A stretch of 64,000 nucleotides of DNA from JBBRHQ01 sp963725315 (GCA_963725315.1 CAVRYA010000010.1:248001-312000); one strand, 5' to 3'. Positions 1 through 9,060 are shown, numbered from the stretch's first letter. Numbers and translations are program-made. Notes: a model not told the origin generated them from the sequence alone.

Positions 1-1735
1 CACCGCGCACTTCGCGCGAGGGACGTGTTCGGTCTCCGCCCAGGGAGTTGGCGCGCTCATGCTGAGTGCGGTTGGGAGGGGCGCCGGCATCGCCCCTCGC
101 AGAAGCTGGGCCTGAGACGGATGGCGGGGCCGAGGTCGGAGGTGACCCCGTCGGGGTTGAGGTCGGGGTGGATTGGTTCGAGTTCCCGGCGTTGTTGGCC
201 GAGGGTTGTTGCTCCTTGGTGCGGTGGACTCTTGGGACTGGGGCTATGGGGTAGGTCTTCCTGTACAGCGGGACCAGGACCTGGGCGGTTACCCAGGTTG
301 GGGTCTGGTCGCTCTCCTTCGAATAGCGGAAGTGGCCGTCGCCGGACTGGCGTGCGGTGAGGTAGCCGAGGGCGTCGCGGCCCCTATTGCGGATCCGGCT
401 CGGCTCGACCCCGGCCGCGAGCATTCCCTGGGCCGCCCAGGCTGTCGATTGCGAGTTGACGACGCCCGAGCCGCCGAGGCGGAAGCCGCCTCCGGTGGCC
501 TGGACGCGACGCAGGTAGCGGATCGCCCTGCGAACGCTGCGGCGGCTGCTGACCGCCTGGAGCACGGCACCGGTCGAGTCGGCGTCGCTGGGCGAGCCGG
601 GGACGACCCCCCAGCCTCCGTCACGGTTCTGGGCCTGGCGCAGCCAGCGCAGCGAGCGGGCCAGGCGGGCTTCCCTTGCACCGGCCCCCCGCAGGGCGAG
701 GACGGCGAAGGCGGTCGCATTGGGCCAGCCCTCGAAGGAGCCGTTAGCGCGCCGCCGCCGGCGCAGCTCCACGACGAGGTTTCGCCCGGCGAAGCGGCGG
801 GGGCTGACCCCCGCGCCCTCGAGCGCGAGCACTGTCCGCGCCAGGTCGCCGGTGCTGCCGATCCCCTCGGAGTTGCGGCGCAGGAAGTCGAGCGGCGATC
901 TCCCCCGGCGCTCGAGATCGAGCGGATTGCGCCCGCCTGCCTCGAGCCCGAGCATCGCCCATCCGGTGATCGCCACGCTCGAGCCGGCTCCGGGGGACGA
1001 GGAGTAGCCCCCATCCGGGTTCTGGGCGCGGATCAGCCAGCGAAGCCCCGCGCCGCTCCCGGAGGCCCTCGCCGGGGCGGCGCCCACGGCCCCGAGCACG
1101 AGCAGGGCCACCAGCAGCGCCGCTCCTGCGGGGCCGAGCCTCCACTCGAAGCGCTCCTTGAAGCGCACCAGCATCCGCACCATCGCCGGGCCCGCGATCA
1201 GGGCCAGGGTGATGTTGCCGATCGCGTGGGCCGCATCGAAGGGGATCGCGCGGACCTCGAGCGCGGCAAAGCGCTCCAACGAGAGCTCGCCCCCGTAGCT
1301 CGCCATCAGGGAGAAGTTCATCAGCGCACCGAAAGCGACACCGGCGAAGCCGCAGGCAACGGCGAGGCCGACCCGCCCGATGCGGGCGCCCCGCCAGGCG
1401 AGGAGCGCTCCGAAGACGCCGCAGAGTCCCCAGGCGGCCATCTGCCACGGGGTCCAGGGACCCTGGCCGAGCCAGAAGTTCGATACCAGGCCCGCCAGGG
1501 CTCCGACAGCGAAGCCGGGCGCCGGCCCGATCGCGTAGCCGGAGAACAGCGCGATGTCTGTCGTCGCGACGACGTTCGGGATCGCCGCGAAGGCGAGGCG
1601 CCCTGCGACCGCCAGCGCCGCCAGGGCCGCGACCAGGGCGACCACCTGCGAAGGCGGCCGAGAGCGCTCATACCAGGCGAAGCCGCCCAGCAGGACCGCC
1701 CCGAGCACGACGAAGCTCCATGCCTCCCAGCTCAT
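1..1735 (-). CDS. ECF transporter S-component fused to transcobalamin-like alpha/alpha toroid (3' end outside window)
   Basis: The frame is open from ATG 1735 to the window edge (578 residues visible), so the C-terminus is missing. Residues 1 to about 205 form about six hydrophobic helices with the glycine-rich stretch and W-T-P-W-Q-M loop typical of ECF substrate-binding (S) components. Residues about 225-505 carry repeated Q-N-x-D-G-G-Y/W turns (AQNPDGGY, AQNRDGGWG), the signature of the prenyltransferase/terpene-cyclase alpha6/alpha6 barrel, which is also the fold of the alpha domain of intrinsic factor. A Pro/Ser/Thr-rich tail follows. The ATG overlaps the ATPase stop (ATGA). Because the operon starts with a B12 riboswitch, the inferred cargo is cobalamin or a precursor. 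The S fold is recognised by pattern only, so the substrate is an inference. Confidence 0.8.
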   Translation of the reverse strand, partial: MSWEAWSFVVLGAVLLGGFAWYERSRPPSQVVALVAALAALAVAGRLAFAAIPNVVATTDIALFSGYAIGPAPGFAVGALAGLVSNFWLGQGPWTPWQMAAWGLCGVFGALLAWRGARIGRVGLAVACGFAGVAFGALMNFSLMASYGGELSLERFAALEVRAIPFDAAHAIGNITLALIAGPAMVRMLVRFKERFEWRLGPAGAALLVALLVLGAVGAAPARASGSGAGLRWLIRAQNPDGGYSSSPGAGSSVAITGWAMLGLEAGGRNPLDLERRGRSPLDFLRRNSEGIGSTGDLARTVLALEGAGVSPRRFAGRNLVVELRRRRRANGSFEGWPNATAFAVLALRGAGAREARLARSLRWLRQAQNRDGGWGVVPGSPSDADSTGAVLQAVSSRRSVRRAIRYLRRVQATGGGFRLGGSGVVNSQSTAWAAQGMLAAGVEPSRIRNRGRDALGYLTARQSGDGHFRYSKESDQTPTWVTAQVLVPLYRKTYPIAPVPRVHRTKEQQPSANNAGNSNQSTPTSTPTGSPPTSAPPSVSGPASARGDAGAPPNRTQHERANSLGGDRTRPSREVRG

Positions 1736-3444
1736 CGGTCCGCCTCCGCCAGCGCCGCCGCGCCCTGCTCGGGCGTGACCACCCCGGGCAGGTCGAGCAC
1801 GCGGGCGACCTCGGTGGCGAAGTACCAGCCGCCGGAGAGGATCTCCTCGACGGCGCCGTCGGCGATCACGACCCCGTCCCCGAGCAGGATCACCCGCTCG
1901 GCGAAGGCGGCGGCGAACTCGACGTCGTGGGTCGCGACGATCACCGCCGCCCCGCCCGACGCCAACCTCCCGATCAGCCCGACAAGCTCGTCGCGCCTGG
2001 CCCGGTCCATCCCCCGGGTCGGCTCGTCGAGGGCGATCAGCCCGGGAGGGGCGGCGCCGTCCGTGCGGCCGGCCAGCGCGATCGCCAGGGCCAAGCGCTG
2101 CCGCTCGCCCCCGGAGAGGTCCCGCGGGTCGGCGTCGAGGGCGTGCTCCAGCCCCATCATCTCCAACGCCTCGCGCCCCTCGTCGCTCGGCAACTCATCG
2201 GCGACCCGCTCCCGCACCAGGAAATCGCCCGGACTCTGGGTGAGCAGCGCCATCTCGCCGCCCAACTCGATCCGACCGTGCACCGGCTCGACCAACCCGG
2301 CGAGAGCACGTAAGAGCGTGCTCTTCCCGGCCCCGTTTCGTCCCATCAGCGCCACGCGCTCCCCCGGCGACACCGAAAGTTCGATCCCTCGCAACACGTC
2401 CCTCAACCGATCCCCGGCGTCCAGCTCCACCCACACATCCCTCGTCCTCGCGGCAGTCGTGGCGCCTTGGGGGCCACCGGTGCCCCTTCCCACCGCACTC
2501 AGCGCGAGCGCGCCACTCCGACGATCGGAGACCGGCGTGGTTCCTCGCGCGAGTCGCGCGGGGGGAAGGGGTCCGGTGGCCCCGGTGCCACGCCCGTCGG
2601 CGGCAAGGATGCGGCGAGCGTCGCGGACCCCGGTGGGTAGCGGGGAGACCCCGGCCAGCGAGAACATCCGGGCGGACGGCGTGGCCAGCGTTGGCTCGGT
2701 GTGAATGGCCCAATCGAGGAACGCGCCCGGCGCGCCGTCGAAGGCGATCGTGCCGGAGTCCATGGCGATCACGCGGTCGGCGGCCGCCAGGCACCGCTCC
2801 AAACGGTGCTCCGCCAGAAGCACCGTCATCCCCCACTCCTCGTTGAGGCGCCGCAGCAGCCAGACCATCTCGTCCCCCGCGACCGGGTCGAGCTGCGAGG
2901 TCGGCTCGTCGAGGAGGACGAGCGAGGGGCGCGTCACCAGGGCCGCAGCGAGGGCGACCCGCTGCAGCTCCCCGCCGGAGAGGGTGTCGACGGTGCGCCC
3001 CAGCAGGTGCGGTATGGCGAGCGCGAGGGCCACCTCCTCGACGGCGCGCGAGCGGGCGGCCGGCGACTCCCCGCGCAGCTCCAGGGGCAGCTCGATCTCG
3101 GCGGCGACCGTGGTCGAGACGACCTGGGCCTCGGGATCCTGGGCGAGGTAGCCGACGGCGCCGGCGAGCTGGGCGGGACCCACCCCGAGGGCGTCGAGCC
3201 CGGCCACCTCGACCGAGCCGGAGACCTCCCCGCCGTGGAAGTGGGGGACGAGCCCGCAGGCGGCCCGGAGCAGGGTCGTCTTCCCGCTCGCCGAGCTGCC
3301 GGCGAGGAGGGCGAACTCGCCCCTCGCGAGCTCGACCGAGACCCGCTCCAGCGCGCTTCGCACGGACCGCGGGTAGGCGTAGCTGAGCCGCTCGATCGCG
3401 AGCGCGGGAGTGCTCGAGCGGCGCGGCGCCGCCAGCTCAGGCAC
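1732..3444 (-). CDS. Energy-coupling factor double ATPase (EcfA-A' in one chain)
   Basis: A 570-residue protein with two ABC ATPase modules in tandem. The first has Walker A GSSASGKTT, signature LSGGELQRVALA and Walker B VLLDEP. The second has Walker A GRNGAGKSTLLRALAG, signature LSGGERQRLALA and Walker B IALDEP. A low-complexity linker joins the halves around residues 270-300. It should power the ECF transporter formed with the neighbouring EcfT and S-component by hydrolysing ATP at the cytoplasmic face. The GTG start at 3444 is preceded by GGAGGAG and overlaps the EcfT stop by 8 bases. Its own stop overlaps the S-component ATG. Fused EcfA pairs are common in actinobacteria. Function is secure; substrate follows from context. 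Confidence 0.93.
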   Translation of the reverse strand: MPELAAPRRSSTPALAIERLSYAYPRSVRSALERVSVELARGEFALLAGSSASGKTTLLRAACGLVPHFHGGEVSGSVEVAGLDALGVGPAQLAGAVGYLAQDPEAQVVSTTVAAEIELPLELRGESPAARSRAVEEVALALAIPHLLGRTVDTLSGGELQRVALAAALVTRPSLVLLDEPTSQLDPVAGDEMVWLLRRLNEEWGMTVLLAEHRLERCLAAADRVIAMDSGTIAFDGAPGAFLDWAIHTEPTLATPSARMFSLAGVSPLPTGVRDARRILAADGRGTGATGPLPPARLARGTTPVSDRRSGALALSAVGRGTGGPQGATTAARTRDVWVELDAGDRLRDVLRGIELSVSPGERVALMGRNGAGKSTLLRALAGLVEPVHGRIELGGEMALLTQSPGDFLVRERVADELPSDEGREALEMMGLEHALDADPRDLSGGERQRLALAIALAGRTDGAAPPGLIALDEPTRGMDRARRDELVGLIGRLASGGAAVIVATHDVEFAAAFAERVILLGDGVVIADGAVEEILSGGWYFATEVARVLDLPGVVTPEQGAAALAEADR

Positions 3445-4309
3445 GGCTCCTCCGATGCCAGATGACGAAGCCGGAGAGCGCCACCGCCAGGGCGAGGGTC
3501 ACGGTCGGGGCGGCGCTGGAGGCCTCGAGCGTCGGGTAGGCGCTGAAGCCGTCGGCGCCGGCCGCCTTTCCGATGAGGCCGGCGGCGATCAGCAGCGCCC
3601 CGGCCACATAGAGGCGGCGGTCGTGGCGCGATCGCCGCCGCCGCCCCCTCATCGGGCGATCGAGACCGTAGCCGCGCAGCTCGAGCGACGCCGCCGCGTC
3701 CACGGCCCGGTCCAGCGTCCCGGAGAGGAGCCGGCGCGCAAGGGGGGCGCGGCCCACCGGAGCGGCCCCGGGCCCGCGCAGCGCCGCCGCCTCGCGCAGC
3801 CGCGACGCGTCGGCGGCGGCGAGCGGGACCATCCGCGAGATCAGGGTCGCTGTGAGGGCCGAGCGCCCGGCGAGCGGGCGCAGCGCCTTCAGCACGAGGT
3901 CGGGGTCCACGCAGGCCGAGTAGACCGCGAGCGCGATCATCACCACCGCCGCCCGGAGCCCGATCACCGCCCCCGCGGCGAGCGCCTCGGCGGTGACGTT
4001 GACCTGGCCCAGCAACGGCCAGTCGCCGAGGCGGGCGAGAACGGTGTCGCCGCGGTCGGTGACCAGCCCGTTGACCACCGTCATCAGCAGCGCCAGGGTG
4101 AAACCAAGCCGCGCCGCCAGCCGGACCGCGCCGGAGGCGCCCGCCAGGACGCCGGCGATCGCGGCCGCGAGCCCGGTGGCGGCGAGCACCAACGGGCTCG
4201 AGTAGAGGAAGGCGATCACCACAAGGGCGCCGAGATAGGCGATCGCGGCCCCCGGAGCCGCAGCCTGCAGGATGCCGGGACGCGGGGTGTAGGCAAGCGC
4301 CGACCTCAT
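3437..4309 (-). CDS. ECF transporter transmembrane coupling protein EcfT (CbiQ family)
   Basis: A 290-residue membrane protein. Its N-terminal half has several hydrophobic helices, and its cytoplasmic portion contains the arginine-centred coupling helices of EcfT (A-A-A-L-R-G and L-E-L-R-G-Y-G), which dock into the ATPase grooves. Two further hydrophobic helices close the C-terminus. It would scaffold the S-component and the double ATPase. The ATG at 4309 shares ATGA with the stop of the upstream DUF4430 lipoprotein, which decides the start against longer upstream extensions that lack membrane character. Size and topology fit the family. Confidence 0.88.
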   Translation of the reverse strand: MRSALAYTPRPGILQAAAPGAAIAYLGALVVIAFLYSSPLVLAATGLAAAIAGVLAGASGAVRLAARLGFTLALLMTVVNGLVTDRGDTVLARLGDWPLLGQVNVTAEALAAGAVIGLRAAVVMIALAVYSACVDPDLVLKALRPLAGRSALTATLISRMVPLAAADASRLREAAALRGPGAAPVGRAPLARRLLSGTLDRAVDAAASLELRGYGLDRPMRGRRRRSRHDRRLYVAGALLIAAGLIGKAAGADGFSAYPTLEASSAAPTVTLALAVALSGFVIWHRRSRA

Positions 4310-5220
4310 CGCAGCGGCAGCGGGATCGCGGTGCCCTGCGAGGTGGCGACGGCGTAGCGGTTGCGGAGGCCGGCCACGCTCAGCAGCCGCGCCGCCGCGC
4401 CCACGCCGGCCGCGTCGGTCCCGCTCACCAGCCAGAGCGGCGCCGAGTCGTAGCGGCGGGTGGCGGCGACCAGTCCCGTTCCCGCACCGAGATCGCGAGC
4501 CGGCTCTCCGTCCTCGGAGAGGGCTCTGAGCACGAAGCGCGAGCCGCGCCGCTCGAAAGTCGCGAACACCCCGCTCGACTGCGGGCCGTCCTCGATCCGC
4601 GAGGCGACCGGGTCCGAGCGCAGGCGCGCCCAGGGCCCGACCAGCACCCTGATCGCCTCCCCCGACTTCTCCCCCGCGCCGGCGGCTGCGGCCGCGGCTA
4701 TCCGGCGCCGCGCCAGCGCGCATGCACCTCCCCCGCCCCGGCACTCGACGCTCACCGGGTGGCGCCTTCCGTCGTAGCCGCCCGTGAACGGCTGCGGCCA
4801 GGAGCCGACAACCGCCGGGACGTGCATCGCCGCGGTCCAATCGCGGAAATCCCACCAGACCCGATCGCCGCCGTCGAGCGTTCGGTCTGCCGCTCCCACC
4901 GGTGACTCGACCCCGTCGAGGTAGAAGAACCAGTCGAGGTAGCGCCCGCCGCTGCTGCCTCCCGCGGTGCCATCGATCGACTGCACGAAGCCGCCGCCGT
5001 AACGGGTGGTGATCTCAGCGTTGCGGTCGAGCAGGCGGATCACCGTGTCGGACTCCTTGACGTCGTCGATCCGCCTCTCGAAGACCACGGAGCGACCGTA
5101 GTCGCGGGTGACCGCGTAGTCGACCGAGCCGACCCCGCTGCCGGCACCCAGACCGCAGCCGGCGCTGGCCAGCGCCGCGCCCAGCGCCACGGCCAGCGCC
5201 GCGCCACGGCCGCTCCTCAC
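4306..5220 (-). CDS. DUF4430 lipoprotein (transcobalamin beta-domain-like), ECF operon
   Basis: A 304-residue predicted lipoprotein with an N-terminal hydrophobic stretch ending in the lipobox ALASAGC. Residues about 35-125 fit the DUF4430 pattern: T-V-I-R-L-L-D near the start, then Y-L-D-W-F-F-Y-L-D-G-V-E and G-D-R-V-W-W-D. This fold is the C-terminal cobalamin-capping domain of intrinsic factor and transcobalamin. The rest has no recognised domain. The GTG start overlaps the preceding gene's stop (GTGA) and its stop overlaps EcfT. Placed on the cell surface in a B12-riboswitch operon, it is a good candidate cobalamin-binding partner of the toroid domain on the S-component. Direct B12 binding is inferred. 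Confidence 0.78.
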   Translation of the reverse strand: MRSGRGAALAVALGAALASAGCGLGAGSGVGSVDYAVTRDYGRSVVFERRIDDVKESDTVIRLLDRNAEITTRYGGGFVQSIDGTAGGSSGGRYLDWFFYLDGVESPVGAADRTLDGGDRVWWDFRDWTAAMHVPAVVGSWPQPFTGGYDGRRHPVSVECRGGGGACALARRRIAAAAAAGAGEKSGEAIRVLVGPWARLRSDPVASRIEDGPQSSGVFATFERRGSRFVLRALSEDGEPARDLGAGTGLVAATRRYDSAPLWLVSGTDAAGVGAAARLLSVAGLRNRYAVATSQGTAIPLPLR

Positions 5221-6209
5221 CCTCTTCGGGCCTCCTTCTCACAGCGGCGCGCCGTGTCGCCAGCTCCGAGCAGGGCGGTGTCGCGGCCGGGGCCGCAATC
5301 GACCAGGTCGGGCCCCCAGCCACGCGAGTTGACCCTGTCGGCGCCGCCTCGGGCCCAGATCCGATCAGGCCCCGGCGTGCCGGCCATCCGGTCGGCGCCG
5401 GAGGATCCGTAGATCTGCTCGCCCCGCGTGCCCGGGCAGGCGGACGGATCGGCGTCCACGCAGACGTACATCGGTGGCGAGGGGATCCTGCCCTTGCCGA
5501 CCGCGCGGATGTGCCGGCTCTCCGAGAGCGCCACCTGGGTGTTGCCCTGGGCATCGGTCGGCAGGTCCGCCCCGCCGACCCGCACACCCGCCGCGGGGCT
5601 CTTCCTGCCCGCGTCGTTGATGCTGATGACGTGGACGCCGAAGGGGGCCCCCGGCTCGGCCCGCGCCGGCGCCCGCAGGACCAGCTCGGGCGGGCAGTAG
5701 TACGGAGGCGAGGGGTCGCACTTCGTGAACGGGATCAGGTACCAGATGACCGAGTCGCCGCCGTGCACCTTCGCCTGGTCCCCGGAGATCTGCGGGTTGC
5801 GGTGGTTGACCTTGAGGAACCAGAACTGCGAGCCGTGCGCGCGCTGGGAGCCGATCCCGCAGAGACCGAGGCCGGGAAAGCCGAAGTCGTAGTCGGTGAT
5901 CGACAGCGGCCGCAGGTCGGGGTCGGACTCCGACGCGTCGCGAAGCAGGCCGAGCGCGGTGGTGCCCGGGACCGGCACCCTCTTGCCGCTGCCGCCGGTG
6001 CCGGTGCCGAAGCAGTCCGCATGCCGGTCGGTGCGGACGCTCACCGGTCCCGTGTACTGGCGCTGGTCGGCCAGCACCTTGCCTTCGACGGTAAGCACCC
6101 GCAGGTCTACGGGCACCGTGTGCGCCGCCGCCGCCGTGGCGAGGAGCAGGACAAGGAGGCCGGCCAGCGCGCTCGGCGCCAGCAGCCGGAAACGAGTTGA
6201 TCTGGGCAT
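5217..6209 (-). CDS. Secreted DUF4430-like protein with C-terminal RTX-type repeats; first gene after the B12 riboswitch
   Basis: A 330-residue exported protein with a signal peptide at residues 1-27 (hydrophobic core, cleavage near AAAAH). Residues about 30-155 resemble DUF4430: a strand, T-T-A-L-G-L-L-R-D, then F-W-F-L-K-V-N and G-G-D-S-V-I-W-Y-L. A short Ig-like stretch follows, and residues about 255-320 contain G-x-D-R repeats (GADRMAG, GPDRIW, GADRVN) of the hemolysin-type calcium-binding kind. The ATG at 6209 follows an AGGGG ribosome-binding site and is the first start after the riboswitch. The stop overlaps the next gene (GTGA). Probable role is extracellular cobalamin capture. Longer in-frame upstream extension into the oxidase region was rejected because it reads through the riboswitch. 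Confidence 0.75.
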   Translation of the reverse strand: MPRSTRFRLLAPSALAGLLVLLLATAAAAHTVPVDLRVLTVEGKVLADQRQYTGPVSVRTDRHADCFGTGTGGSGKRVPVPGTTALGLLRDASESDPDLRPLSITDYDFGFPGLGLCGIGSQRAHGSQFWFLKVNHRNPQISGDQAKVHGGDSVIWYLIPFTKCDPSPPYYCPPELVLRAPARAEPGAPFGVHVISINDAGRKSPAAGVRVGGADLPTDAQGNTQVALSESRHIRAVGKGRIPSPPMYVCVDADPSACPGTRGEQIYGSSGADRMAGTPGPDRIWARGGADRVNSRGWGPDLVDCGPGRDTALLGAGDTARRCEKEARRG

Positions 6210-6235
6210 CAAGCCACCCCTTCCTCGAGGGTCGT

Positions 6236-6418
6236 CGTTGGCTCGGCCGGGGACAGGTCTCCTGGCTTCCGGGTCGCCGCCGCGCCTTCCCAGGGATTCC
6301 GTGTCGTCCCCAGTGGCCGGCCCTCTCGGGCCCGCGACGGCCTCTGCCCGGTCACAGTGGCGGGACCGCGCCGGCTTCTCACCGGACTTCCCTTGACCAC
6401 CGACCGTATGTGAGGGCG
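6236..6418 (-). promoter_or_regulatory. Cobalamin (AdoCbl) riboswitch
   Basis: On the minus strand the 212-base gap between the oxidase stop and the first ECF-operon gene contains, in order, the conserved cobalamin riboswitch pieces: AAGGGAAGTCCGGTGAGAA, the B12 box CCCGCCACTGT, a second GCCACTGG, TGGGAAGGC, and GAAGCCAGGAGACCTG. Order and spacing match the class. It lies 27 bases before the ATG of the first gene, so control of translation initiation is likely, with transcriptional polarity through the coupled operon. When B12 is plentiful the operon should be off. This is the strongest single clue to the transporter's substrate. Confidence 0.95.
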
Positions 6419-6421
6419 AGT

Positions 6422-8403
6422 CTAGAGGTCGGCGAGGTAGTCGCGCGTGGCGCCCAGGACGCGGCCGTCCGCGGTGTAGGCGACCGCGGTAACCCGGGTC
6501 AGCGGCCCGGCTGCGCGAGGAAGCGCGACCGGCCGGCCGATCTCGGCGCCCTCGAGCGAGACCCGGTCCTCGCCGTTGACGGCGAGCTCGAGCCGGCGCA
6601 GCCGCTCGCCCGCGGGGGCAACGGGAGTGAACTCGACCGCCGGGGCGCTCGGCGCGAGCCGATCGGGAAGCCCCAGGGATGCGGGGGCCGAGTGGGCCGG
6701 GATCTCGCCGCGGCGGCGGCGCGCCACCTCGTCGCCGGCCGGCTGCAGCGCCTGCGTCGCGACCACGTCGAACTGGGTCATCAGCCCGTGATCCTCGTGG
6801 TCGAGCATGTGGCAGTGGATCACGTACTTGCCGGTGAAGTCGCTGAAGTGGCCCGCGACCCGGATCGTGTCGCCGGGCTCGACGAAGAAGGTCTCCTTGA
6901 GGCAGTCCTCCCACGGCTTCGGCGGCCTGCCGTTGCGGGCCAGCAGGTACCAGTCGGTGTGGTGGAGGTGGAAGATGTGGGTGACCTTCGTCTTGTTGGT
7001 GACCTGCCAGGTCTCGGTGGTGCCGAGCACGGGATGGGCATCGGTGCGCGCCGGGTCGAAGGTCTTGCCGTTGATCTGCCAGGACGGGAAGAACGCCCCG
7101 CCGAGCGTGATCACCCAGTGACGGTCCGGTGCCTTGCGGGCCTCCTGCGTCCAGGCCGGCAGCGGGCGCAGCCTGCGCGGGACCCGGGTGGCGTCCTTCC
7201 GCCTGCCGCCGACCCGGAACTGCATCAGCGGGCCGCGATAGGGGCGGGAGCCGAGCGATCTCTGGCCGTCGTGGCGCCTGACGCTCTCCAGCACCACCGA
7301 GCGGCCCGCCGAGCTCGAGAAATCGACGATCACCTCGGCCCGCTCGGCCGGCCCGAGCAGCACCTGGCGCCGCTTCACCGGCCTCGGCATCAGGCCGCTG
7401 TCCGATGGCGATCTGGACCATTCGCGCACCGTTGGAGAGGGCGAGGTTGTAGCTGCGGAAGTTCGACGCGTTGAGGATCCGCAGCCGGTAGCGGCGGGCG
7501 CTGACCGCATGGTGCGGGCGGTGGGCGCCGTTGACGAGGACCAGCGAGCCGGTGACGCCGTCATCGGGCGGCTTCAGGTTGCTGAACGGGTTGGTGAGCT
7601 GGTTGTGGCGGTCGAGCGAGCGGTCGGCGATCAGCAGCGGGATGTCGCGGCCGCCGGCCGGCAGATCGAGGGAGTCCTCGAGCTCGTCCTCGATGATCCA
7701 CATCCCGGCGAGCCCCTTCCAGACGTTTCGCCCGGTGTGGTCGAGCCGGTGATCGTGGTACCACTGGAACGCCGCCCGCTCGGGAGCGCCGTCCTCGAAG
7801 AGGTCATAGGTGTAGGTCTTCGATCGGCCCGGCCGCAGCAGCAGGTCGTTCCCCGACTGGCGCTTCGAGAGGCCGGCCGGGATGCGACAGTAGAGCGAGA
7901 AGCGGTGCAGCGCCGTCAGCCCCCCCGGCTGGCCGTCGAACTCGGAGCGATTGTGCCCGCCGTGCAGGTGGACCGTCAGCTCGCCCGCCTTCCTCGGCAG
8001 CTTGTGGACGAACGTGACCCTGGTCTGATCTCCGGCGCTGCGGCGGATCGTCGGCCCCGGGAAGGTCCCCCCGTAGGTCCACATCTTCGTCCTGCGCCCG
8101 GGCAGGATGCGGACGCCGGCCTGGCGGATCGGGATCCGCAGGTTCGAGCCCGCGCAGGGTTCGCGGGATCGGCAGCTTGCGCCGGAAGCGTTGCGCCGCG
8201 AGGGCCCGCGCCGCCCCCTCGGGGATCGGCGGGAAGCTGCCGGTCCGCAAGCGCAGCGGAACCAGCAGCGCCAGCGCCCCGCCGCCGAGGGCGCCGACGA
8301 AGGCCCGCCGCCCGAAGCGGCGGGCCTCCTGGGCAGGCTCAGAGGGCGAATCGCTTAAGGCAGCACCTTGATCGAGTCGTGCATCCAGGGATGGATCGCG
8401 CAT
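6422..8403 (-). CDS. Multicopper oxidase, Tat-exported, broken by two single-base frameshifts
   Basis: Three frames together give one multicopper oxidase of about 660 residues. The N-terminal frame (from ATG 8403) has a twin-arginine signal (FGRRAFVGALGGG). The middle frame has HLHGGH and WYHDH copper-ligand motifs. The last frame has HIFHLHHTDW and IHCHMLDHEDHGLM, the type 1/2/3 copper ligands including the type-1 Cys and Met. Frame changes fall at 8149-8151 (removing one G of a GGG run in the coding strand restores frame) and at about 7404-7410. No sequence is lost at either junction, so assembly indels are more likely than decay. The ATG overlaps the cupredoxin gene by 49 bases. Likely an exported metal- or phenol-oxidising enzyme; the exact substrate cannot be told. 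Confidence 0.82.
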
Positions 8404-8948
8404 TGGAACGAGAGCCTCTTCCGGCCCTTGCTCGGGTCGAAGTTGACGACCTGCTCGAACGACGCGTTCCGCTTCGCGCCGGTGAACCAGGAGTCACCCG
8501 TCTTCTTCAGTGTTCCCTCCGTGCTCCAGCCGTCAGGCCCGGCCTTCACCGGGTTGATCGTCGGCGGCGAGTTCGGCCCGGTCACCCCGTGCCAGATCGC
8601 GACGCTGAAGCAGATGTGATGCGGCGTGAAGCACTTCTTGCGCTGCGGCTTGGTGCGCGGGATGTCCTTGCGGGCAACCATCGAGAAGGTGTGCGGCCCG
8701 ATCGCCTTGGCGTTGGTCTTGTTGACGATCCGCAGCGTGTCGCCGTCCCTGATCGTGTTCGGCGCGACGAAATGCGGCAGGCCGCTCTTTCGCAGCTTGA
8801 TGTAGACGGTCTTGGTGGTCGCACGGCTGGCTCCCCCGGTCGAGCCTGTGGCGCTCGCGGCCGCGAAGGCCCCCAGGGCCAGCAAACCGGCCAGCGCGCC
8901 GACGACCGCGACCTTGCCCGGACGGGCGCGCCTGGTCTTCCTCCTCAT
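8355..8948 (-). CDS. Exported cupredoxin (type 1 blue copper) protein
   Basis: A 197-residue protein with basic N-terminus and hydrophobic signal segment (residues 1-30). The mature part has the type-1 copper set: His in GPHTFSMV, then Cys, His and Met in the C-terminal CAIHPWMHDSIKV motif. It would carry electrons outside the membrane, most simply to or from the adjoining multicopper oxidase, with which it overlaps. ATG 8948 is chosen because AAAGGA lies just upstream and the signal peptide begins there; an in-frame ATG 54 bases further out lacks a site. Two extra cysteines (KKCFTPHHICFS) may form a disulfide. Confidence 0.82.
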   Translation of the reverse strand: MRRKTRRARPGKVAVVGALAGLLALGAFAAASATGSTGGASRATTKTVYIKLRKSGLPHFVAPNTIRDGDTLRIVNKTNAKAIGPHTFSMVARKDIPRTKPQRKKCFTPHHICFSVAIWHGVTGPNSPPTINPVKAGPDGWSTEGTLKKTGDSWFTGAKRNASFEQVVNFDPSKGRKRLSFQCAIHPWMHDSIKVLP

Positions 8949-9060
8949 ATGGATCCTTTCCGGCAGTCCCTGCCTGATATCCGAATCGCCAACGTCCGGC
9001 AACCTATCTCGAAACCTAAAGCGGCGCTTAATGGAGCGTCAACCCCGATAACGATTAGGG

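Noticed and set aside
6210..8084. One 955-residue minus-strand protein joining oxidase and DUF4430 sequence
   Set aside because: The join is an out-of-frame oxidase segment plus read-through of the riboswitch; the pieces are separate genes.
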